Shown here one piece after another: positions 56,595 through 64,000 of a DNA stretch of 64,000 nt; positions within the stretch are counted from its first letter, which is position 1; each line of letters starts with the position of its first letter. Made by a program: the position numbers and the translations under genes. The DNA lies in the NCBI RefSeq assembly GCF_018141425.1, contig NZ_CP058561.1:3162001-3226000 (forward strand), given 5' to 3'. The notes under the pieces were generated by a model. The model searched no databases, was not told the origin of the DNA, and was given only the letters and a program-made list of their open reading frames with translations. The DNA is from Vallitalea guaymasensis (GTDB lineage Bacteria > Bacillota > Clostridia > Lachnospirales > Vallitaleaceae).

Positions 56595-57935
56595 TTGAAA
56601 CTGAGACATATCATAGTCAAAGATGTAAAAAAGATCATTTACGATAAAAAATTATTAGCTATTATCCTTTTAATGCCTATTGTACTTATGACTATATTAG
56701 GTTTCTCTCTTAACAATATGTTTGGGGATGGGGGAACTTCTATAGGCAACATTAATGTAGCCATTGTTAAGAATTATGATGCCTTAGAGGATATGGCAAG
56801 ATTTGAAGAAACTGTGAATAAAAGTTTTTTTACAAAAGATTTGGATGAAAAAAGTAGAGAGAGTCTATTATCAATCGTAAAAGACTATAACATAGAAAAT
56901 ATATTTTTTGAGTTTCTTGATTCAGACAACATACAAGAAGTAATGACTTATACTGTACAGGATGAAGAGAAAGCAAGAGAAATGTTAGAATCCAAGGAAG
57001 TGACTGCTGTTGTTATTCTACCAGAAAACTATATTTATAATACTTACATGAACTATGCTTTACCTGTAAGAAATATAGTGGATGTAGAAATTTTGAAGCA
57101 TACGGATAATAGCATAAAAGGAAGTATTGTAGAAGCTGTCATTGATGGTTTTATGGGAACAATGAATAATTATTCTCTTGATAAAGAAGTATTTATCAAT
57201 AAGGTTCAGGAATACAGTGATTTGGAGTCGGCATTCGAAGGAATTCCTTATTTGATGGAAGAGTTAACTGAAAATGTTCAGAAGAACCTTGATATTAAAG
57301 ATATAGATGTGGAAGGAAAGAAAAATTTGTCTAGCTTCCAGTATTATGCTGTAGCTATGATGGCTATGTTCATTCTTTATAGTGCCAGCAATGGTGGTAG
57401 ATTGTTATTGGAAGAAAAAGAGAATATAACTTATCAAAGAAATAGAGTTGCTGGAGTACCACTTAGTAAGATAATGATAAGTAATTTCTTTATGATATGT
57501 ATAGTTGCTATATTACAGTCAGTTGTCATGATTCTCTATTCCAGTATCGTGCTGAAAATAAACTGGGGAGATATAGGGCTTGTATTATTAAGTATACTAA
57601 GCAGCAGTCTGGCTATCGGTGGTCTGGGAATATTCATATCTGTTATAACATTGATAGTTGGGAATTATAAATTCGCTAATGTATTTGAACTTGGAATAAT
57701 ACAGTTCATGGCATTGATAGGTGGTAGTTTCGTACCAATAGAGACTTTACCAAGTTTTATGAACAAGTTATCATATTTTTCTACCAGCGGGGTTGCCATA
57801 AAAATATATACTGGCATCATGAGAAACAACAGCTTGGCTGATATGTGGAATTATTATGGGATATTAATAGGTACTGGAGTAGGGTTTATTATGGTCTCTG
57901 CTATTATGGTCAAGTTACGAAGGGAGGCTATATAA
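56595..57935 (+). CDS. ABC-2 type permease, first subunit
   Basis: 446 residues. One N-terminal membrane segment, a large extracellular loop (about 45-245) and a C-terminal group of five to six membrane segments are characteristic of YhgE/YhaP-like or DrrB-like ABC-2 permeases. The start is TTG at 56595, a few bases after AAGGGTGGGG. It lies 15 bases after the ATPase and directly abuts the next permease. Confidence 0.88.
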   Translation: MKLRHIIVKDVKKIIYDKKLLAIILLMPIVLMTILGFSLNNMFGDGGTSIGNINVAIVKNYDALEDMARFEETVNKSFFTKDLDEKSRESLLSIVKDYNIENIFFEFLDSDNIQEVMTYTVQDEEKAREMLESKEVTAVVILPENYIYNTYMNYALPVRNIVDVEILKHTDNSIKGSIVEAVIDGFMGTMNNYSLDKEVFINKVQEYSDLESAFEGIPYLMEELTENVQKNLDIKDIDVEGKKNLSSFQYYAVAMMAMFILYSASNGGRLLLEEKENITYQRNRVAGVPLSKIMISNFFMICIVAILQSVVMILYSSIVLKINWGDIGLVLLSILSSSLAIGGLGIFISVITLIVGNYKFANVFELGIIQFMALIGGSFVPIETLPSFMNKLSYFSTSGVAIKIYTGIMRNNSLADMWNYYGILIGTGVGFIMVSAIMVKLRREAI

Positions 57936-59093
57936 ATGTTTGCAGTACTGAAAGTCAAAATTTTAGGATATAAGAATCAATTACCTCTTCTTCTTAGTTT
58001 TGTTGCTATGATGCTTATATTCACTTATATCTTTGGTGGATCTTTTTCCTCAAAAAGTGTTAAGCCAACGGTGTATATTGTGGATAAAGCAGAGAACAAT
58101 GTAAGTGAACTGTTGATAACTAAACTACAAGAGAGTAAAGCTATAAAATTAAAAGAAGTGGGTTATGATGAAGCAATAGAAAGCGTAGAAAGGTCAAAAG
58201 GGATTGGTGCTATTGTTGTAGAACAAGGTACCGAGGGTATAAAACTATCATTAATGAGTATAAATGAGACCAGAGATACAATGATGTTAAAAAGCTTACT
58301 TTCAGGGATATCAAGTGTATTCCGAAATGATATGAAACTTGCAGATATAACCTACAATTATCTTGATAAGACAGGAATAGCTGTAGAAAAGAATATGATT
58401 CAAAAAGATATAATGAAAGAAATTGGAGAGTTAAGAGATAAAAAGACATTTTATAAAACCAGTTCAGAATTTATTGATACTGATTTGTATGGTTATGATA
58501 ATCTCAAGCAGGCTTTAGCAGGTTTTGCATTGTTCTTTTCAATGTTCTTGGTATTCTTCGGTATAGGTAATATAGTTGATGAGAAAAAGCATTATGTATG
58601 GCAGCGACAGCTGGTATCTCCAATAAAAAATATTTCTATATTGTCAGGAAATGTTATTGCTACATTTATGGCTGGTTTTATGAATATATTGGTTATGGTG
58701 TATGGAGGTAAATACCTGTTTCATATAGATTGGGGAAAAAGCGATATTGGAGTACTTTTACTATTAGGGGCTTTTATATTTACGATTACATGCCTTGGAC
58801 TGTTTATATCTTCATTCTTCAAGACGCAGCAGCAATTATCATCTATAGTGCCAGTAATTACTGTTAGTACCTCAATGCTAGGTGGCTGTATGTGGCCATT
58901 AGAAATAATACAATCAAAAACATTGTTGTTCATAGCTAATCTTACACCGCAAAAATGGGCTTTGGAAGGCATAAAAGATATGATAATGTATGGGCATGGT
59001 ATAGAATCCATAGTCACACCTGTATTAGTATTGTTATTGATGGGAATCATATATCTGGCATTGGGAATCAGATTTATTAATGCCAGTAAATAA
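57936..59093 (+). CDS. ABC-2 type permease, second subunit
   Basis: 385 residues with the same layout as the previous gene: one N-terminal segment, an extracellular loop (about 40-185) and five to six C-terminal segments with the conserved LTPQKWALEGIKDMIMYG motif near the end. Its ATG directly follows the TAA of the first permease. The two probably form a heterodimeric channel for lipids, peptides or drugs. Its stop is six bases from the convergent AraC gene. Confidence 0.88.
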   Translation: MFAVLKVKILGYKNQLPLLLSFVAMMLIFTYIFGGSFSSKSVKPTVYIVDKAENNVSELLITKLQESKAIKLKEVGYDEAIESVERSKGIGAIVVEQGTEGIKLSLMSINETRDTMMLKSLLSGISSVFRNDMKLADITYNYLDKTGIAVEKNMIQKDIMKEIGELRDKKTFYKTSSEFIDTDLYGYDNLKQALAGFALFFSMFLVFFGIGNIVDEKKHYVWQRQLVSPIKNISILSGNVIATFMAGFMNILVMVYGGKYLFHIDWGKSDIGVLLLLGAFIFTITCLGLFISSFFKTQQQLSSIVPVITVSTSMLGGCMWPLEIIQSKTLLFIANLTPQKWALEGIKDMIMYGHGIESIVTPVLVLLLMGIIYLALGIRFINASK

Positions 59094-59098
59094 ATATA

Positions 59099-59950
59099 CT
59101 ATGTGGTTTTTGAGATATAAGTAAAATCCTTAACATATTTTTTCGGAGATAGACCAACTATCTTCTTGAATTTCTTATAGAAATTGGAATAATCATTGAA
59201 ACCAACTAAATAACAAGCATCTGTAACTGGGACACCTTCTAATAGAAGGTGTTTCGCTCTTTCTATTCTTTTCAGATTGATGTAATCAATTATTGTAATT
59301 CCCATATGTTTTTTGAACAAATGGCATAGATAATATTTATTGATAAAAAACTTGTTGGATAACAAATCCAGATTGATGACAGTATCTAGATGGTCATTAA
59401 TATATTCTAGGGTAGCCAATATTTTGGGGTCGGACTTTATAGTATTCTTATCTTTTTTTGATTCAAATATAATAGTATTCAATTTGATAATAAGCTGTAA
59501 AAGCAATGTTCTAGTCATTATATCACCAGAAGGCTTATCGCAGTATTTGTCTATTTCCATAAAATAATAGATTAAGTTGTTTTCAAGTGTATCAGAAGAT
59601 TTTATGACATTATTATTACCTGACATCCTTGATTCATAGATTTCTATGGGATTATTTTCAGGTATGTCAAAAAAAGATAGATATTCTTTTCTGAACTGGA
59701 TTATTTTTCGCTCGTAAGTATCTTTAATCCTTAAGACAGGTCTATGAAATTCTTTGTTATTAGTAATTATGATATCATACTTATTCATTTCATATGTTTT
59801 TCCATCTACATAATAATTAATATTATCACTGATACATAGGAAAATTTCATTGACATTATGATTATGAATAGGAATGGTGAAGTTTCCTGGAGAGATTGAG
59901 TGAAAATAGCTGAAATCCCTTTCTTGTTTGTACTGAGCGTAATCATCCAC
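59099..59950 (-). CDS. AraC-family regulator with cupin sensor domain
   Basis: 283 residues. An N-terminal cupin-like domain (about 15-110, with TIPIHNHNVNEIFLCISD and DIIITNNKEFHRPV) probably binds a sugar. The C-terminal AraC helix-turn-helix pair (about 180-280) has LDLLSNKFFINKYYLCHLFKKHMG and DACYLVGFNDYSNFYKKFKK. The start is GTG at 59950 behind AGGAGG. It is divergent from the oxidoreductase/isomerase operon and likely controls it through the dyads at 60005 and 61200. Confidence 0.92.
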   Translation of the reverse strand: MDDYAQYKQERDFSYFHSISPGNFTIPIHNHNVNEIFLCISDNINYYVDGKTYEMNKYDIIITNNKEFHRPVLRIKDTYERKIIQFRKEYLSFFDIPENNPIEIYESRMSGNNNVIKSSDTLENNLIYYFMEIDKYCDKPSGDIMTRTLLLQLIIKLNTIIFESKKDKNTIKSDPKILATLEYINDHLDTVINLDLLSNKFFINKYYLCHLFKKHMGITIIDYINLKRIERAKHLLLEGVPVTDACYLVGFNDYSNFYKKFKKIVGLSPKKYVKDFTYISKTT

Positions 59951-60004
59951 AATAAAACCTCCTTAGATTTAATGTTAATTAATGGTATCCAGATGAAAGT
60001 CATT

Positions 60005-60050
60005 ATAGTATGACTATACTATAGTTTTATTATATAGCAATATATGCAAT
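60005..60050. promoter_or_regulatory. Dyad and AATATATGCAAT motif in divergent control region
   Basis: ATAGTAT (60005-60011) and ATACTAT (60016-60022) form a perfect 7-bp dyad, and CAATATATGCAAT lies at 60038-60050. Both occur again, in reversed order and slightly varied, at 61170-61215 upstream of the epimerase gene. Likely operator of the AraC regulator. Confidence 0.55.
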
Positions 60051-60144
60051 ATATAAAGCAAAAACTTCATAGATTTTTATACTATGATTATAATACAATA
60101 ACCCTATATTATAAGAATCAAATACCTTTGAAGGGAAGAAAAAT

Positions 60145-61167
60145 ATGGAAGAGGATAAGCTAGGAGTTGCCATTGTAGGTTGTGGTACCATATTTGAAAA
60201 TCATATAAAAGCTATTATTGAAAATGATGAAGCAAAGTTATTATATCTAGTTGATATTGAAGAAGAAAAAGTGAAAAAGCTGGCTAGTCAGTACAATTGT
60301 TATTATAGTACTAACATTGATGATATTCTTTATGATGATAGTATTGATGTTGTTCACATACTGACACCTCATTATCTCCATTATGAGATGGCTAAAAAAG
60401 TTTTACTGGCTTCTAAGCATGTTGTTTTAGAGAAACCTGCTGCTATCAACGTGGAGGATGTTCAAGATTTGAAACAACTGTCATTGAAGATGAACAAACA
60501 GATAGCTGTAGTTTTCCAGAATAGATATAATCCATCATTGGTAGAAGCAAGATCAATTATAGAATCCAAGAGATTAGGTTCAGTCATTGGTATGAGAGCA
60601 TTCATCACATGGAAAAGGGACGAGGAATATTATAACCAGGATGTATGGAGAGGAAAATGGAAAACAGAAGGAGGAGGTTTATTGATAAATCAAGCCATTC
60701 ACACTCTTGATTTGATGAGATGGTTTGGCGGGAGGATAGATAAAATAAAAGGACATGTGGATACAAGGTTACTTGGTGACGTCATAGAAGTGGAAGATAC
60801 CGCAGAAGCAACCATAAAATTTGAAAATGGTGCAATAGGTCTTTTCTATGGAAGCAATAACTATGTGGATAATTCACCTGTTGAGATGGAGATTGTATGT
60901 GAAAAAGGTAAGCTGTTATTAAGAGATGGTGCATTATGGTTACAAGATGATGAAAACATACAAAAAGTAGTATCTGACGATAAAATCCATGGGTACAAGA
61001 GTTATTGGGGTAACGGACATAAGATATTCATTGATAAAGTTTATAAAAAACTAATTGAAGATAAGCCAGTTGAAATAGATATAGATATTGGACTGAAAGC
61101 ATTGGAGATAGTTCAAGGTATCTATATATCCAGTGAACAGAATGATTATTATAAAATGAAATATTAA
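60145..61167 (+). CDS. Gfo/Idh/MocA-family oxidoreductase, copy 1
   Basis: 340 residues. An N-terminal Rossmann fold begins GVAIVGCGTIFENH, a variant of the GxGxxG motif, and HVVLEKPAAIN carries the family's EKP motif (about residues 94-96). The C-terminal alpha/beta domain includes GGGLLINQAIHTLDLMRWFGG, where His is the likely catalytic acid. Such enzymes oxidise or epimerise sugars or inositols with NAD(P). It is the first gene of the operon divergent from AraC. Confidence 0.92.
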   Translation: MEEDKLGVAIVGCGTIFENHIKAIIENDEAKLLYLVDIEEEKVKKLASQYNCYYSTNIDDILYDDSIDVVHILTPHYLHYEMAKKVLLASKHVVLEKPAAINVEDVQDLKQLSLKMNKQIAVVFQNRYNPSLVEARSIIESKRLGSVIGMRAFITWKRDEEYYNQDVWRGKWKTEGGGLLINQAIHTLDLMRWFGGRIDKIKGHVDTRLLGDVIEVEDTAEATIKFENGAIGLFYGSNNYVDNSPVEMEIVCEKGKLLLRDGALWLQDDENIQKVVSDDKIHGYKSYWGNGHKIFIDKVYKKLIEDKPVEIDIDIGLKALEIVQGIYISSEQNDYYKMKY

Positions 61168-61169
61168 AA

Positions 61170-61215
61170 CAATATATGCAATGTAACTATATATTGAACT
61201 ATAGTATGGACTATA
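61170..61215 (+). promoter_or_regulatory. Second copy of operator motifs before the epimerase gene
   Basis: CAATATATGCAAT (61170-61182) is identical to 60038-60050. TATAGT (61200-61205) and ACTATA (61210-61215) form a 6-bp dyad like the one at 60005. It sits in the 63-base gap between oxidoreductase and epimerase, suggesting an internal regulated promoter. Confidence 0.55.
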
Positions 61216-61230
61216 AAGGAGGAACTTATA

Positions 61231-62082
61231 ATGAGTAAATTTATTTTATCAGCTTTTTCTGATGAGGCATCTATGGATTTGACTACACAGCTTGATGTTT
61301 TACAAAAGCATGGAATAGAATATATGGAAATGCGTGGTGTTAATGATAAAAATGTTGCTGATTTGACACTGGAGGAAGCAGGAGAGATAAAAAAAGAGTT
61401 GGATAAAAGTGGAATAAAGGTTTCTGCTATAGGATCACCCATAGGTAAAATAGGGATTACAGATCCTTTTGAACCTCATTTGGATAAATTCAAACACGTT
61501 CTGGAATTATCTAAAATTCTTGATACAAAATATATTAGGATGTTCAGTTTCTTCATACCAGAAGGGGAAGACCCTGATGATTATAAAGATGAGACTATAA
61601 GACGCTGGAAAGGATTTTTAGAAGCAGCTAAGGATTATGATGTGATTTTGCTTCATGAAAATGAGAAAGATATTTATGGAGATATACCGCGTAGATGTTA
61701 TGAATTAGTTAAAGCTCTTAAGTGTCCTCAGTTCAAATTGATATATGATTTCGCTAACTTCGTACAATGTGATGTAGAGAATTATCCTGATGGATTTGAC
61801 CTATTAAAGGATGAAGTCATTTATTTCCATATAAAAGATGCACTCTATAAAAATCACAAAGTAGTGCCAGCAGGTTATGGAGACGGACAATTAGAAGAAA
61901 TTCTAAGAGAAGCTAAAGAAGCTGGTTATGAAGGATTCTTGTCCTTAGAGCCACACTTAGGTAATTTTAAAGGGTTTGCAGAACTTGAAAACGGTCAGGT
62001 TAATGAAGAATTAGAAGATAGCGGTCCTGTAAAATTTGCTGTTGCAGTAGATGCATTAAAAGAATTATTAAAGAAATTATAA
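61231..62082 (+). CDS. Sugar phosphate isomerase/epimerase (AP endonuclease 2 superfamily)
   Basis: 283 residues. A TIM barrel of the xylose-isomerase-like superfamily, with metal ligands in HENEKDIYG (Glu), DFANF (Asp), HIKDA (His) and the final LSLEPHLG (Glu). Members include IolE/IolI-type and ketose epimerases. In an operon with two Gfo/Idh/MocA enzymes it probably works on an oxidised sugar or inositol derivative. AAGGAGG precedes the ATG. Confidence 0.92.
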   Translation: MSKFILSAFSDEASMDLTTQLDVLQKHGIEYMEMRGVNDKNVADLTLEEAGEIKKELDKSGIKVSAIGSPIGKIGITDPFEPHLDKFKHVLELSKILDTKYIRMFSFFIPEGEDPDDYKDETIRRWKGFLEAAKDYDVILLHENEKDIYGDIPRRCYELVKALKCPQFKLIYDFANFVQCDVENYPDGFDLLKDEVIYFHIKDALYKNHKVVPAGYGDGQLEEILREAKEAGYEGFLSLEPHLGNFKGFAELENGQVNEELEDSGPVKFAVAVDALKELLKKL

Positions 62083-62099
62083 AATAGGAGGATGACAAA

Positions 62100-63257
62100 A
62101 TGGAACAAGTACGTATTGGTGTTATAGGTTTTGGAAATATGGGTTCTAATCATGCTAAGTCTTTATACGAAGGCAAAGTCAAAAACGGTAAATTAGTTGC
62201 AGTCTGTGATATAAATGAAGAAAAACTAAAGAAAAGTAAAGAATTATATTCTGACATTATGTGTTATGACAATCATCATGATATGTTAGAAGATAGCAAT
62301 ATAGATGCAGTTATTGTCGCAACACCTCATTATGACCATCCATCTATTGCAATTGATGCATTAAAAGCTAATAAGCATGTCGTGATAGAAAAACCAGCAG
62401 GGGTATATACAAAAGCTGTACGTGAGATGAATGAAGTAGGTAACAATACAGATAGAGTATTCGCCATTATGTACAATCAAAGAACTGACCCTTATTATAG
62501 TAAGGTTAAAGAACTTATTGATGCTGGTGAATTAGGTGAAATTAGAAGAGTCAACTGGATAATTACTGACTGGTACAGACCACAAAGCTATTATAATTCA
62601 GGTGGATGGAGAGCTACTTGGGCTGGTGAAGGGGGAGGAGTACTCCTAAACCAAGACCCTCACCAACTTGATATATGGCAATGGATTTGCGGTATGCCTA
62701 CAAGAATTAGAGCATTTTGTCATTTCGGTAAGATGCATGATATTGAAGTTGAAGATGATGTAACAGCATACGCTGAATATGCTAATGGAGCAACTGGAGT
62801 ATTTGTTACATCTACAAGTGACGCACCAGGTACTAACCGTTTAGAAATAAGTGGTGATCAAGGTAAAATAGTTGTAGAAGACGGTAAAATAACATTCTGG
62901 AGATTAAGGGTATCAGAAAGAGAATTCAACGCAACATTTACTGGTGGATTCGGTAATCCAGAGTGTTGGAAGTGTGAAATCAATGTAAAACCTAATCCAC
63001 TACAACAGCATGTAGCAATCCTAACTAACTTTGTTGATGCAATATTAAATGGTAAAGAATTGATAGCACCCGCAGTTGAAGGAATCAGAGGACTTACAAT
63101 ATCTAACGCTATGCACTTGTCTGCATGGACGGACGATTGGGTAAACCTACCTATTGATGAAGATCTCTATTACAGTAAATTACAAGAAAAGATTAAGAAT
63201 TCAACAATAGTAAAAGAAACTAAAAGTGTCACTCTTGATGTTGATGGAACTTTTTAA
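62100..63257 (+). CDS. Gfo/Idh/MocA-family oxidoreductase, copy 2
   Basis: 385 residues. The Rossmann motif GVIGFGNMGSNHAKS is at the N-terminus, followed by HVVIEKPAGVYT (EKP motif) and GGGVLLNQDPHQLDIWQWICGMP, where His is the likely catalytic residue. It is only distantly similar to copy 1, so the two probably act on different intermediates. It lies 17 bases after the epimerase with AGGAGG before the start. Confidence 0.93.
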   Translation: MEQVRIGVIGFGNMGSNHAKSLYEGKVKNGKLVAVCDINEEKLKKSKELYSDIMCYDNHHDMLEDSNIDAVIVATPHYDHPSIAIDALKANKHVVIEKPAGVYTKAVREMNEVGNNTDRVFAIMYNQRTDPYYSKVKELIDAGELGEIRRVNWIITDWYRPQSYYNSGGWRATWAGEGGGVLLNQDPHQLDIWQWICGMPTRIRAFCHFGKMHDIEVEDDVTAYAEYANGATGVFVTSTSDAPGTNRLEISGDQGKIVVEDGKITFWRLRVSEREFNATFTGGFGNPECWKCEINVKPNPLQQHVAILTNFVDAILNGKELIAPAVEGIRGLTISNAMHLSAWTDDWVNLPIDEDLYYSKLQEKIKNSTIVKETKSVTLDVDGTF

Positions 63258-63286
63258 AATATAATAATGTAAGGAAGGTATAATTT

Positions 63287-64000
63287 ATGAAAATAGCAGC
63301 GCAACTTTTTACAGTACATGATTATTTAGGAACAAAAGAAGATTTGGATATGACCTTCAAGAAAGTTAAAGAAATGGGTTATGACTATATTCAACTATCT
63401 GGAGCAGGATACATAGACGATGAAAAAGCTGAATATGTAAAAGGATTATTAGAAAAATATGAACTAATCATGTGTGTCACCCACATGAGCTTTGACCAAT
63501 TAGACAACGAATTAGATGCTTTATTAAAATATCACAAATTATGGGGTTGTGATTACATCGGAATAGGTTCAATGCCAAAACAATTTTCACGTGATGAAAA
63601 AGGCTACAAAAGTTTCGCAGAATGGGCTAATAATATAGGAGACATAGTATCACAACAAGGCTTAACCTTCGTATACCATAACCACAGCTTTGAATTCGAA
63701 AAATACAACGGTAAAACAGGCTTAGAAATCCTAGCAGAAGGATTCAACAACCATGTTCAACTATTATTAGATACTTACTGGGTTCAAGCAGGTGGTGCCA
63801 ACCCAGCATCATACATCACTAAACTAGCAGATAAGATCGATATAATACATCTAAAAGACTACGGTATCAAAAATTACGAACCATACTTCGCAGAAATAGG
63901 ATCAGGAAACATTGATTGGCAAGACGTCATCAAAGCATGTAACCAAGCAAGAGTAAAATACGCAGCAGTCGAAAGAGACAAAGGAGAAATAGAACCCTTT
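63287..64000 (+). CDS. Sugar phosphate isomerase/epimerase, partial (cut by right edge)
   Basis: 238 codons from the ATG at 63287 (AAGGAAGG upstream) to the end of the window with no stop. The TIM-barrel start KIAAQLFTVHDYLG, the central FVYHNHSFEF (metal His), LLLDTYWVQAGG (Asp), HLKDYG (His) and AAVERD (Glu) match the xylose-isomerase-like family. Only the last few dozen residues should be missing. It continues the sugar-catabolic operon. Confidence 0.9.
   Translation, partial: MKIAAQLFTVHDYLGTKEDLDMTFKKVKEMGYDYIQLSGAGYIDDEKAEYVKGLLEKYELIMCVTHMSFDQLDNELDALLKYHKLWGCDYIGIGSMPKQFSRDEKGYKSFAEWANNIGDIVSQQGLTFVYHNHSFEFEKYNGKTGLEILAEGFNNHVQLLLDTYWVQAGGANPASYITKLADKIDIIHLKDYGIKNYEPYFAEIGSGNIDWQDVIKACNQARVKYAAVERDKGEIEPF

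Noticed and set aside
1-64000. CRISPR arrays, rRNA or tRNA genes
   Set aside because: No regularly spaced direct repeats and no tRNA-like or conserved rRNA segments were seen in reading both strands; a dedicated scan was not possible.

Overview
The window looks like low-GC, AT-rich Firmicutes DNA, most likely from an anaerobic clostridium. Supporting signs are strong Shine-Dalgarno sites before nearly every gene, frequent GTG and TTG starts, an S-layer-anchored polysaccharide lyase, Cys-type sulfatases, a PyrR-type pyr leader and YesN/LplB-type sugar regulator and transporter genes. The species cannot be named from sequence alone; a marine or gut, Vallitalea- or Lachnospirales-like bacterium is a guess.

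Layout. 1-1.4 kb: 5' part of a DDE transposase gene running off the left edge. 1.6-3.0 kb: a Cys-type sulfatase. 3.2-8.1 kb, minus strand, very AT-rich: a compact cluster that looks like a ribosomally made, post-translationally modified peptide (RiPP) locus. It has two tandem-duplicated radical SAM/SPASM enzymes flanking a 33-residue peptide gene (6777-6878, GTG start), a third divergent radical SAM/SPASM enzyme and an MFS exporter. The peptide gene has its own promoter, a perfect 16-bp palindrome in its leader and a terminator-like hairpin right after its stop. This is the most interesting object in the window.

9-24 kb: a glycosaminoglycan-type utilisation locus. It encodes an S-layer-anchored PL8 chondroitin-lyase-like enzyme, a membrane AraC/YesN regulator, a two-permease plus lipoprotein ABC importer without its ATPase, a GH95 enzyme, a second Cys-type sulfatase and a GH88 unsaturated glucuronyl hydrolase. 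The lyase gene and the importer operon share a duplicated promoter region of about 195 bp with nearly identical internal spacing, so they are probably one regulon. GH95 next to chondroitin-degrading functions suggests a fucose-decorated sulfated substrate.

24-31 kb: MFS and MATE exporters, a membrane-tethered MutS-like ATPase, a YukJ/DUF2278 protein, an alkyl-DNA methyltransferase and a SPOR lipoprotein. 31-37 kb: asnA, then an ion-homeostasis group (two MpsC/DUF2294 paralogues, a CPA2 antiporter, an unknown small protein, a ClcA-type channel with an RCK_C domain) with promoter-plus-hairpin leaders. 37-45 kb: a DUF4914 PEPCK-like P-loop protein with an OFA-family transporter, a MerR/TipAS regulator with a 19-bp-spacer promoter, a DUF2935 protein, a DegV protein and an amidohydrolase. 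45-47 kb: pyrBI with a PyrR attenuation leader.

47-52 kb: a large secreted subtilase and a secreted DUF5050 protein, converging on a shared terminator. 52-59 kb: a LiaRS/DesKR-type two-component pair, a lipoprotein and an ABC-2 exporter of one ATPase and two permeases. 59-64 kb: an AraC regulator divergent from a sugar-catabolic operon of two Gfo/Idh/MocA oxidoreductases and two TIM-barrel isomerases/epimerases, the last cut by the right edge. Several intergenic palindromic elements (24.1, 24.4, 52.4 and 53.7 kb) have long perfect or near-perfect arms, and three of them share core motifs. I saw no rRNA, tRNA or CRISPR array.
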